Of a stretch of 64,000 bases of DNA, positions 17,516 through 25,481 are shown in pieces. How positions within the stretch are numbered: the stretch's first letter is position 1; every line of letters starts with the position of its first letter. Below the pieces are notes generated by a model that worked only from the letters and a program-made list of their open reading frames with translations, was not told the origin of the DNA and did not search any database. The stretch lies in NCBI RefSeq assembly GCF_039543505.1, contig NZ_BAABJW010000001.1, positions 62,001 through 126,000 on the forward strand, in the 5' to 3' direction. The position numbers were made by a program, and so were the translations under genes. The DNA is from Litoribaculum gwangyangense (GTDB lineage: Bacteria > Bacteroidota > Bacteroidia > Flavobacteriales > Flavobacteriaceae).

Positions 17516-20191
17516 TTACTCTTCTGCTATATTTGGGTGCAACCATTTTCTAGCTTTTTCTTTAGAGATGCCTTTTCTATTGGCATAATCAACCACTTGG
17601 TCGTCGGTAATTTTACCCAATCCAAAATACTTGGCTTCAGGATTAGCAAAATAATACCCCGATACTGCTGCTGCTGGCCACATTGCTAAACTTTCGGTTA
17701 ATTTAACGCCTATGTTTTTTTCAACTTCCAATAATTCCCAAATGGTTTCTTTTTCTAAATGATCTGGACACGCAGGATAACCTGGTGCTGGACGGATTCC
17801 TTTGTAACTTTCTTTAATTAAATCATCGTTACTTAAATTTTCATTCTCAACATAACCCCAATGCTTGATTCTCACTTGCTTGTGCAAATATTCAGCAAAA
17901 GCTTCAGCAAATCTATCAGCTATAGCCTGCGCCATAATACCATTGTAGTCATCCTCCTTTTTTCTGTAACTATCGGCTAATTCCTGGGCTCCAAAAATAG
18001 CAACGCAAAATGCTCCAATATAATCGATTTTACCTGTTTGCTTTGGGGCAACAAAATCTGATAACGCTATATTTGGAATACTATCACGCTTTTTTAATTG
18101 TTGGCGTAGGGTTCTAAAAACAAATATTTCTTCACCTTTTTTCTGAACAGAAATGTCATCATGATTAATTGTATTTGCTTCAAACAAACCAAATATACCT
18201 TTGGGTTTTAATAATTGTTTAGCAATGATGTGTTTTATCATTGCTTGGGCATCCTCAAAAAGTTGAGTTGCCTGTTCACCAACAACCTCATCGTTCAAAA
18301 TCTCTGGGTATTTGCCATGTAAATCCCAACTTCTAAAAAACGGACTCCAATCGATAAAAGGTTCTAATTCTTTTAAACTTAATTGTTTTAAAACCTGAAT
18401 ACCTAGTTCTTTAGGCTTTATTATTTCTGATGTATTCCAATCAATTTTATATTTACGTTTACGGGCTTCAATAATAGATATATACGATTTTTCCTTTCCT
18501 CGTTTTAAAAACTTGGTTCTAAAATCATCATAATCAGCTTTTAATTTAGCCGTATATTCATGGGTTGTTTTTTTATTAAGCAAATCGCCAACAACTGTTA
18601 CCGCCCTAGAGGCATCATTTACATGAACTACAGCGTTTTTATATTGTGTATCTATCTTAACAGCAGTATGCGCCTTGGAGGTTGTAGCCCCACCAATGAG
18701 CAATGGAATTTCAAAATTTTGACGCTGCATTTCTTTAGCCAAATACACCATTTCATCAAGGGATGGCGTTATTAAACCAGATAAACCAATAGCATCCACA
18801 CGCTCTTTGATAGCCGTTTCAATTATTTTTTCTGGTGGTACCATAACCCCTAAATCGACTATTTCGTAGTTGTTACAGGCTAATACAACACTTACAATAT
18901 TTTTACCGATATCATGAACATCACCTTTTACTGTTGCCATTAAAATTTTACCAACAGGTTCTTGCTTATCTGTTTTTTCTGCTTCAATAAAAGGGTTTAA
19001 ATAGGCCACTGCTTTTTTCATAACACGCGCCGATTTAACCACTTGTGGCAAAAACATTTTACCGGAACCAAATAAATCGCCTACCACATTCATCCCGATC
19101 ATTAAATGGCCTTCAATAACATCAATGGGCTTTTCGGCTTGCAATCTGGCTGCTTCCACATCTTCAATAATGAAGGCATCAATACCTTTTACTAGCGCAT
19201 GCGTAATTCGCTCTTGGATGGAATTTTCTCGCCATGACAAATCGACCCCTTTTTCAATTTTTGAACCTTTCACCGTTTCAGCAAAATCTAGAAGTCGTTC
19301 AGTAGCATCGTCTCGTCTATCTAAAATAACATCTTCAACATGTTCCAATAAATCTTTTGGAATATCATCATACACTTCCAAAAGTGCAGGATTCACAATA
19401 CCCATATTCATACCTGCCTGGATGGCATGATATAAAAAAACCGAATGCATCGCTTCTCGAACCCCATCATTTCCTCGAAAAGAAAACGACACATTACTTA
19501 CACCACCACTTACGCTTACATTTGGCAAGTTTTGCCGTACCCAACGGGTGGCTTCAATAAAATCGACAGCATTTCTTCGATGTTCTTCCATTCCTGTAGC
19601 AACAGGAAATATGTTTAAATCAAAAATGATATCCTCTGAAGGAAAGTTTACTTTGTTAACTAAAATATCGTAAGAACGTTTGGCAATTTCAATACGACGG
19701 TCATAATTATCAGCTTGCCCAACCTCATCAAAAGCCATCACAATCACAGCGGCTCCATAACGTTTTATTTGTTTCGCTTCCCAGATAAATTTCTCTTTAC
19801 CTTCTTTTAATGAAATGGAATTCACTACACATTTCCCTTGAACGACTTGCAGACCAGCTTCAATAATTTCCCATTTAGAGCTATCAATCATAATAGGTAC
19901 GCGACAAATATCTGGTTCGGCAGCAATGAGGTTTAAAAAACGAACCATAGCTTCCTTACCATCAATCAATCCGTCGTCCATATTGATATCGATAATTTGC
20001 GCACCACCATCTACTTGATGTCTTGCTATATCTAAGGCTTCATCAAATTTTTCTTCTTTAATGAGTCTCAAAAATTTACGAGAACCCGCCACATTGGTGC
20101 GCTCTCCTACATTGATAAAATTGCTATTTTCGTTCAAAACCAAAGGCTCCAAACCAGATAAGCGCATGTATTTTGTCTGCTTCACTTTCAT
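17516..20191 (-). CDS. metH: Methionine synthase MetH, C-terminal part (pterin, cobalamin and reactivation domains)
   Basis: Second half of a split cobalamin-dependent methionine synthase, 891 residues. It starts with the methyl-THF-binding domain (NFINVGERTNVAGS). The B12 domain follows, with the cobalamin-binding motif GDVHDIG at about residue 424. The SAM-dependent reactivation domain comes last (RPAPGYPACPDH near residue 804). The homocysteine-binding domain is encoded by the gene just upstream, whose stop overlaps this start by one base (TAATG). A start at Met9 is also possible. The gene split is common in Bacteroidota and not a frameshift artefact here. Confidence 0.95.
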   Translation of the reverse strand: MKVKQTKYMRLSGLEPLVLNENSNFINVGERTNVAGSRKFLRLIKEEKFDEALDIARHQVDGGAQIIDINMDDGLIDGKEAMVRFLNLIAAEPDICRVPIMIDSSKWEIIEAGLQVVQGKCVVNSISLKEGKEKFIWEAKQIKRYGAAVIVMAFDEVGQADNYDRRIEIAKRSYDILVNKVNFPSEDIIFDLNIFPVATGMEEHRRNAVDFIEATRWVRQNLPNVSVSGGVSNVSFSFRGNDGVREAMHSVFLYHAIQAGMNMGIVNPALLEVYDDIPKDLLEHVEDVILDRRDDATERLLDFAETVKGSKIEKGVDLSWRENSIQERITHALVKGIDAFIIEDVEAARLQAEKPIDVIEGHLMIGMNVVGDLFGSGKMFLPQVVKSARVMKKAVAYLNPFIEAEKTDKQEPVGKILMATVKGDVHDIGKNIVSVVLACNNYEIVDLGVMVPPEKIIETAIKERVDAIGLSGLITPSLDEMVYLAKEMQRQNFEIPLLIGGATTSKAHTAVKIDTQYKNAVVHVNDASRAVTVVGDLLNKKTTHEYTAKLKADYDDFRTKFLKRGKEKSYISIIEARKRKYKIDWNTSEIIKPKELGIQVLKQLSLKELEPFIDWSPFFRSWDLHGKYPEILNDEVVGEQATQLFEDAQAMIKHIIAKQLLKPKGIFGLFEANTINHDDISVQKKGEEIFVFRTLRQQLKKRDSIPNIALSDFVAPKQTGKIDYIGAFCVAIFGAQELADSYRKKEDDYNGIMAQAIADRFAEAFAEYLHKQVRIKHWGYVENENLSNDDLIKESYKGIRPAPGYPACPDHLEKETIWELLEVEKNIGVKLTESLAMWPAAAVSGYYFANPEAKYFGLGKITDDQVVDYANRKGISKEKARKWLHPNIAEE

Positions 20192-21195
20192 TAATCTACT
20201 AATTCTAAAGCTTTTCTTGGTTTATATTTTGCAGCTATATGGGCTATTACTTTGATATGTTCGGGTGTGGTACCACAACAGCCGCCTATAATATTTATTA
20301 AATTCTTTTTAAAATATTCCTCAATTTGCTCTCCCATGTCCTCTGGAGATTCATCATAAGCACCAAAAGCATTTGGCAATCCTGCATTGGGGTGTGCTGA
20401 AATTGCAAAATTCGTTTTACTGGAAATAGCCTCTAGATGTGGCTGTAATAAATTGGCCCCTAAAGCACAATTAAACCCAATAGACAGCAAAGGAATATGA
20501 GATACTGAAATTAAAAAAGCCTCGGCTGTTTGACCAGAAAGTGTTCTACCTGAAGCATCTGTAATAGTGCCACTCAACATAATAGGAACATCTATATTGC
20601 GTTCTTCTTTAACTTCTTCAATCGCGAATAAAGCTGCTTTAGCATTCAACGTATCAAAAACCGTTTCAACCAATAATATATCCACACCACCATCAATTAA
20701 AGCTTCTACTTGTTGTTTGTAGGCGATACGTAACTCATCAAATGTAACCGCTCTATATCCCGGATCATTAACATCAGGCGACATGCTAGCTGTTCGGTTT
20801 GTTGGACCAATGGAACCTGCTACAAAACGTGGTTTATGTGGTTCTTTTAACGTAAACTCATTCGCAACTTCTTTGGCGATTTTAGCGGATTGGTAATTCA
20901 ACTCATATACCAAATTTTCCATTTGATAATCTGCCATCGCTATGGTTGTTCCCGAAAATGTATTGGTTTCTACAATGTCTGCTCCCGCTTCAAAATATTT
21001 TGCATGTATTTCTTTGATGGCTTGGGGCTGTGTAATAGATAATAAATCGTTATTGCCCTGTAAAGAGGTTGGGTAATCTTTGAAGCGCTCTCCTCTAAAA
21101 TCTGCTTCGGTAAATTTATAAGCCTGTAACATGGTACCCATAGCACCATCTAGCACCAAAATACGTTTTTGTAAAGCTTGTTTTATGTTTGACAT
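20191..21195 (-). CDS. metH: Methionine synthase MetH, N-terminal homocysteine-binding part
   Basis: 334-residue homocysteine S-methyltransferase barrel that binds zinc and homocysteine for the MetH reaction. ILDGAMGTM opens the domain. The zinc Cys ligands are seen in GFNCALGA and in GGCCGTTPEH near the C-terminus. It has no pterin or B12 domain and must work with the next gene product. It is the first gene after the SAM-I riboswitch. Confidence 0.95.
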   Translation of the reverse strand: MSNIKQALQKRILVLDGAMGTMLQAYKFTEADFRGERFKDYPTSLQGNNDLLSITQPQAIKEIHAKYFEAGADIVETNTFSGTTIAMADYQMENLVYELNYQSAKIAKEVANEFTLKEPHKPRFVAGSIGPTNRTASMSPDVNDPGYRAVTFDELRIAYKQQVEALIDGGVDILLVETVFDTLNAKAALFAIEEVKEERNIDVPIMLSGTITDASGRTLSGQTAEAFLISVSHIPLLSIGFNCALGANLLQPHLEAISSKTNFAISAHPNAGLPNAFGAYDESPEDMGEQIEEYFKKNLINIIGGCCGTTPEHIKVIAHIAAKYKPRKALELVD

Positions 21196-21246
21196 TCGAT
21201 GTTTATTTATCTGTATGTCATCAAGAAAAGTAGGGAAACACTTTTC

Positions 21247-21355
21247 GTTATCTTTCTAATAATTTTTAAATTATTAGTAGAATTTAGCACCTTCTTTAAA
21301 GTTAAAGGGTTGCCAAGGCTTCAGCGGGTCTAGTCCCTCTACCTTTCTTGATAAC
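21247..21355 (-). promoter_or_regulatory. SAM-I (S-box) riboswitch of the metH-metF operon
   Basis: Read on the minus strand, GTTATCAAGAAAGG opens the P1 helix and GATAAC (21252-21247) closes it. The core GAGGGACTAGACCC, GAAGCC and GGCAACC matches the S-box kink-turn and SAM pocket. Beyond P1 are a hairpin GAAAAGT/ACTTTTC (21246-21225) and TTTTCTTGATGAC (21229-21217). The latter can pair over about twelve bases, one of them G-U, with the 5' strand of P1. This gives an alternative, SAM-free fold. SAM should repress. Confidence 0.9.
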
Positions 21356-21381
21356 TTGTAATACGTTTATGAACTAGTGAA

Positions 21382-21412
21382 CAAAAATAGAACTATATTT
21401 TTGTTATTCAAA
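21382..21412 (-). promoter_or_regulatory. Promoter of the metH riboswitch transcript
   Basis: TTTG (21412-21409), a 19-base spacer and TATTTTTG (21389-21382) match the Bacteroidota -33/-7 promoter. The -33 box lies inside the last codons of cysM. Transcription would start just before the aptamer. Confidence 0.65.
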
Positions 21413-22294
21413 CAAAGTGGAAGATAAATATCTATCGCCTCTATCACAAATAATGGCTACAATTACACCTTCTTGAATTTGTTCTGCTACTTTTAATGCA
21501 CAATATACCGAACCACCGCTACTCATGCCTGCAAAAACACCTTCTTCTTTAGCGAGTTTTTGGGTGGTTGTTTTAGCGTTTTCCTCTGTAACATCGATAA
21601 CAATATCTACTTTATTGGGATTGAAAAACTTAGGCACATAATCTGGCGACCATTTTCTAATCCCAGGTATTCTAGCACCATCTGCTGGTTGGGCACCAAC
21701 AATGGTAATGTCTTTATTTTTTTCCTTTAAATACGTAGAACTTCCCATTATGGTTCCGGTTGTTCCCATGGTAGCTACAAAGTGAGTGATTTTTCCTTGG
21801 GTATCTCTCCAAATTTCAGGGCCTGTGGTTTTATAATGTGCCTTCCAGTTATCATCGTTTTCAAATTGGTTTAATAGGGTATAACCTTTTTCATCCCGTA
21901 ATTTAAAAGCTAAATCTCGAGAGCCTTCAATACCAATATCTGCTGCTGTTAAAATAACTTCAGCTCCATAAGCACGCATCGTTTTAACCCGTTCTTCAGT
22001 AGAATTTTCGGGCATGATTAATACCATATTTAGTCCTAATAATTTGGAAATAAATGCGAGGGCAATTCCTGTGTTTCCGCTAGTTGCCTCTACTAAAGTA
22101 CCGCCTTTTTTGATATCACCCCGTTTTAAGGCTTCATTAATCATATTAAAAGCAGGGCGATCTTTGACACTTCCACCTGGGTTATTACCTTCCAATTTTA
22201 AAAACAAACGTACCCCTTTTTTTGATATCAGATGTGTTGCCTCAACCAAAGGTGTATTGCCTATTTGACCAATGATGCTATTGTTAAATTCCAT
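21404..22294 (-). CDS. cysM: Cysteine synthase (O-acetylserine sulfhydrylase), CysM/CysK family
   Basis: Makes cysteine from O-acetylserine and sulfide (or thiosulfate). The 296 residues carry the PLP lysine in GGSVKDR, the substrate loop EATSGNTGIAL and the phosphate-binding GTTGTIMG. The length and loop favour the CysM type over CysK, but the two are hard to separate by eye. It overlaps cysE by 11 bases, so the last two steps of cysteine synthesis are coupled. The metH promoter lies in its 3' end. Confidence 0.92.
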   Translation of the reverse strand: MEFNNSIIGQIGNTPLVEATHLISKKGVRLFLKLEGNNPGGSVKDRPAFNMINEALKRGDIKKGGTLVEATSGNTGIALAFISKLLGLNMVLIMPENSTEERVKTMRAYGAEVILTAADIGIEGSRDLAFKLRDEKGYTLLNQFENDDNWKAHYKTTGPEIWRDTQGKITHFVATMGTTGTIMGSSTYLKEKNKDITIVGAQPADGARIPGIRKWSPDYVPKFFNPNKVDIVIDVTEENAKTTTQKLAKEEGVFAGMSSGGSVYCALKVAEQIQEGVIVAIICDRGDRYLSSTLFE

Positions 22295-23027
22295 TCTTTT
22301 TTGGTCTTATTTTTATTTCTGTTTGATAGGTTACCAGTGAGTTTTCTGGTACCGATTGTGTAATCCATACATTGGCACCTATGGTAGTGTTAGCGCCAAT
22401 CACGATATCGCCACCTAAAATGGTTGCATTAGCATAAATACAAACATTATCCTCAATAGTTGGATGTCTTTTTACTTTTGCTAAATCTTTTGAAACCTGA
22501 ATACCTCCCAAAGTGACACCTTGATAAATTTTAACATTATTCTTAATGATGGATGTTTCGCCGATTACAATTCCCGTACCATGATCGATATAAAACGATT
22601 CACCAATGGTTGCTCCTGGATGAATATCGATACCTGTTATACCGTGAATATACTCGCTCATCATTCTGGGTAAAATAGGCACGCTTAATTTATGGAGCGA
22701 ATGACTCAACCTGTAAATTGAAATGGCGTGAAACCCAGGATATGCCATATAAATTTCATCTAAATTGTAAGATGCTGGGTCGTTACTTTCAAATGCTACC
22801 GCATCTAAATCTAACTTTCTTCTAATTTCAGGTAATTGCGATTTGAAATCTACCCAAATATCCTTACCATTTTCAATCTCTAATTTTGACAGTATTTTGA
22901 GAAATGTTTTTTCTAGATACAGTTTGTTATTTTCTTCATGTTCACAATCAAATAAGGAATAAAATAACTTTTTGGTAAACGTTTTTACGGTATCTTTTAG
23001 GCAAACGTTGTAACTTTTCATGGGCAA
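22284..23027 (-). CDS. cysE: Serine O-acetyltransferase
   Basis: Makes O-acetylserine for CysM. The 247 residues comprise a helical N-terminal domain and a left-handed beta-helix with hexapeptide repeats (GATIGESFYIDHGTGIVIGE, TIGANVWI). The catalytic His and Asp of SAT sit in YIDHGTG. The first codons encode Met-Pro-Met, so the start may be the third codon (23021). Its C-terminus lacks an obvious CysK-binding Ile terminus beyond KKNGI, which does end in Ile, so a cysteine synthase complex is possible. Confidence 0.93.
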   Translation of the reverse strand: MPMKSYNVCLKDTVKTFTKKLFYSLFDCEHEENNKLYLEKTFLKILSKLEIENGKDIWVDFKSQLPEIRRKLDLDAVAFESNDPASYNLDEIYMAYPGFHAISIYRLSHSLHKLSVPILPRMMSEYIHGITGIDIHPGATIGESFYIDHGTGIVIGETSIIKNNVKIYQGVTLGGIQVSKDLAKVKRHPTIEDNVCIYANATILGGDIVIGANTTIGANVWITQSVPENSLVTYQTEIKIRPKKNGI

Positions 23028-23066
23028 TTGGTCGCAAATATTTGCGCAATTTACATAAAAAAAATT

Positions 23067-24119
23067 CTAATTAATAGATTGAATAACTGCTTTGGGAGCT
23101 TCTTTACGCGTGCCGTCAAATCCATCAATACCACTTACTGTCGTGTATTTCAATACATACTTTTTTCCAGGATTGATAATTCTGTAAGCCGCTTGACACA
23201 TTAACGTCGCTTCATGAAATCCACAAAGTATCAATTTTAATTTTTCAGGATAGGTATTCACATCACCAATCGCAAAAATACCGGGTATATTGGTTTGGTA
23301 GTTTAAAGAATTATCCACTTTTATGGCATTTTTTTCAATCTCCAATCCCCAGTTTCCAATGGGCCCAAGTTTAGGCGATAAGCCAAATAAAGGAATAAAA
23401 TGATCGGTTTCAAGAATGGATTCTTCGCCATCTTTTACAACGGTAACACTTTCCACTTTCCCATTACCTTGAATCCCTGTAACCTCGGCGGGTGTAATTA
23501 ATTTTATCTTGTTCAGAAGGGTTAATTCTCTAACTTTTTCAACGGAATCAAGGGCACCTCTAAACTCATTTCTTCTATGAATTAAGGTTACGGACGAGGC
23601 TACATCGGCTAGAAAAATACTCCAATCTAAAGCAGAATCACCTCCTCCTGAAATAACTACTTTTTTATTTCTGTAAACCTCAGGGTCTTTAATAAAATAT
23701 TCCAACCCTTTGTCCTCATAATCCTCAATACCATCAATAGCTGGTTTTCTAGGTTCGAAAGATCCTAACCCTCCTGCAATGGCAACTACTGGGGCTTGAT
23801 GTTTGGTGCCTTTGTTCGTGGTTACTATAAAGGAGCCATCTTCTTGCTTTTCAATAGTTTCTGCACGTTCTCCCAAAGTGAAACCAGGTTCAAATTGTTT
23901 ACCTTGTTCCAAAAGGTTTTTAGTTAAATCGCCTGCTAAAATTTCAGGGAATCCAGGAATATCATAAATAGGTTTTTTTGGATATATCTCTGAACATTGT
24001 CCCCCTGGTTGCGGCAATGCATCAATTAAATGGCATTTCAATTTCAATAATCCTGCTTCAAAAACAGTGAATAATCCAGTTGGTCCTGCGCCTATAATAA
24101 GTATATCGGTTTTAATCAT
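23067..24119 (-). CDS. Ferredoxin/flavodoxin-NADP+ reductase, thioredoxin-reductase-like type
   Basis: FAD- and NADPH-binding reductase. It starts MIKTDILIIGAGPTGLF. This start, one base after the cysG stop, was preferred to an upstream in-frame Met that would overlap it. PQPGGQCSEIYP and the NADPH motif ISGGGDSALDW are present, while the CxxC redox pair of true thioredoxin reductase is absent. This marks the YumC-like FNR class. Its place after the siroheme genes suggests that it supplies reduced ferredoxin to the sulfite reductase of the same operon. Confidence 0.88.
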   Translation of the reverse strand: MIKTDILIIGAGPTGLFTVFEAGLLKLKCHLIDALPQPGGQCSEIYPKKPIYDIPGFPEILAGDLTKNLLEQGKQFEPGFTLGERAETIEKQEDGSFIVTTNKGTKHQAPVVAIAGGLGSFEPRKPAIDGIEDYEDKGLEYFIKDPEVYRNKKVVISGGGDSALDWSIFLADVASSVTLIHRRNEFRGALDSVEKVRELTLLNKIKLITPAEVTGIQGNGKVESVTVVKDGEESILETDHFIPLFGLSPKLGPIGNWGLEIEKNAIKVDNSLNYQTNIPGIFAIGDVNTYPEKLKLILCGFHEATLMCQAAYRIINPGKKYVLKYTTVSGIDGFDGTRKEAPKAVIQSIN

Positions 24120-24120
24120 G

Positions 24121-24705
24121 TTAAGATTCTTTCTTTGCAATTAATCCTTTAGTAAATTCATTAAGTGTTTCCACTTTTTCTTCAAAATTACCTTTTATTG
24201 TTTTTCTATATTCATTTAAATTATTAACCAAATCGTCAATATTTTCAGGAATAACGTCCTCAAAAAACTGTCGCAAACGTTTGGCTGTGGTAGGTGATTT
24301 TCCATTCGTTGAAATAGCCAATTTTACGTTACCCTTAGTTACTATACCGCCCATATAAAAATCGCAATACGGTGGGTTATCAGCTACATTAACCAATTTT
24401 GATTCGGCTCTACAATCCTTCCACACTTGAATATTTACTTCTGGGACATCAGTCGTTGCAACAACCATATGCTTGCCTTGTAAATATTCTTTTTTGTAAA
24501 CGTCATTAATTAAAGTAACATTCCCTTTTTTTGACAAAGATAAAGTATCTTCTCTAAACATAGGCGATACCATGGTCACAGAAGCATCTGGACTTGATTT
24601 TAAAAGAAACCTTAATTTCTCTTCTGCCACAAAACCTCCTCCAACTATAAGAATATTCAGGCTTTTAACCTTTAAAAAAATGGGGTATAAATTGTTTCGC
24701 TCCAT
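24121..24705 (-). CDS. Precorrin-2 dehydrogenase / sirohydrochlorin ferrochelatase (CysG N-terminal type)
   Basis: Converts precorrin-2 to siroheme, the cofactor of sulfite reductase. The 194 residues match the Met8p-like domain: NAD-binding ILIVGGGFVAEEKLR, then NPPYCDFYMGGIV and ISTNGKSPTTAKRLR. The methyltransferase domain found in E. coli CysG is separate here, encoded by the next upstream gene, three bases away. It belongs to the cys operon. Confidence 0.93.
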   Translation of the reverse strand: MERNNLYPIFLKVKSLNILIVGGGFVAEEKLRFLLKSSPDASVTMVSPMFREDTLSLSKKGNVTLINDVYKKEYLQGKHMVVATTDVPEVNIQVWKDCRAESKLVNVADNPPYCDFYMGGIVTKGNVKLAISTNGKSPTTAKRLRQFFEDVIPENIDDLVNNLNEYRKTIKGNFEEKVETLNEFTKGLIAKKES

Positions 24706-24708
24706 AAC

Positions 24709-25470
24709 TTATGCTGTAGCTACCGCTTTAACAATAGGCCCTAATTCAGCTCTTTGTTTAACAACTTCACCAATGATGATGATAGCTGGAGATGACAACT
24801 GCTTTTCTTCAACAATTCGCTGTATGTTACTTATGGTGCCAATACCTACATTTTCATTTGTTGTTGTTCCATTTTGTATGATTGCTACTGAAGTATCCTG
24901 CTTATTTTCCTCTGAAAACACCTTTACAATCTCATCTAATTTATGCATACCCATTAAAATAACAACCGTTGCCGTTGATTTTGCTGCCAAGGCAATATCG
25001 GTTGATAATTGATGATTTTTCGTGGTTGCTGTTACTACCCAAAAACTCTCTGAAGCACCTCGCTTAGTTAACGGAATACCTTGATATGCTGGTACCGCAC
25101 TAGCCGATGAAATACCTGGAACCACATAAGTTTCCAATCCAAATGGGCGCACATAATCGATTTCTTCAGCACCTCGTCCAAAAATAAACGGGTCGCCACC
25201 TTTTAGACGCACCACATGCCCCTTTTCTTTGGCCTTAATAACTATAAGCTCATTGATTTGCTCTTGTTGATATGCATAACATCCTTTACGCTTGCCAACA
25301 AAAATGCATTCGGTTTTTGGTGAGGTGTATTCAAGTAATTCTTCGTTTATTAGAGCATCATAAAGAATAACATCAGCAGATTTAATGGCTTTAATAGCTT
25401 TGAGTGTAATTAAATCTACATCACCTGGTCCTGCTCCAACCACTGTTAATTTTGGAATTATCAAACTCAT
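24709..25470 (-). CDS. cobA: Uroporphyrinogen-III C-methyltransferase
   Basis: SAM-dependent enzyme that makes precorrin-2 from uroporphyrinogen III, the first step to siroheme. The 253 residues carry the two family signatures: VGAGPGDVDLITLKAI at the N-terminus and VRLKGGDPFIFGRGAEE near residue 80. It stands directly between the sulfite reductase gene and the siroheme dehydrogenase gene. Its product is therefore most likely used for siroheme rather than cobalamin. Confidence 0.95.
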   Translation of the reverse strand: MSLIIPKLTVVGAGPGDVDLITLKAIKAIKSADVILYDALINEELLEYTSPKTECIFVGKRKGCYAYQQEQINELIVIKAKEKGHVVRLKGGDPFIFGRGAEEIDYVRPFGLETYVVPGISSASAVPAYQGIPLTKRGASESFWVVTATTKNHQLSTDIALAAKSTATVVILMGMHKLDEIVKVFSEENKQDTSVAIIQNGTTTNENVGIGTISNIQRIVEEKQLSSPAIIIIGEVVKQRAELGPIVKAVATA

Positions 25471-25481
25471 TTTTCAGGTTT

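Noticed and set aside
20189..20193. Frameshift between the two metH halves
   Set aside because: The one-base TAATG overlap is a normal coupled junction, and the domain border matches the split MetH known in this phylum.
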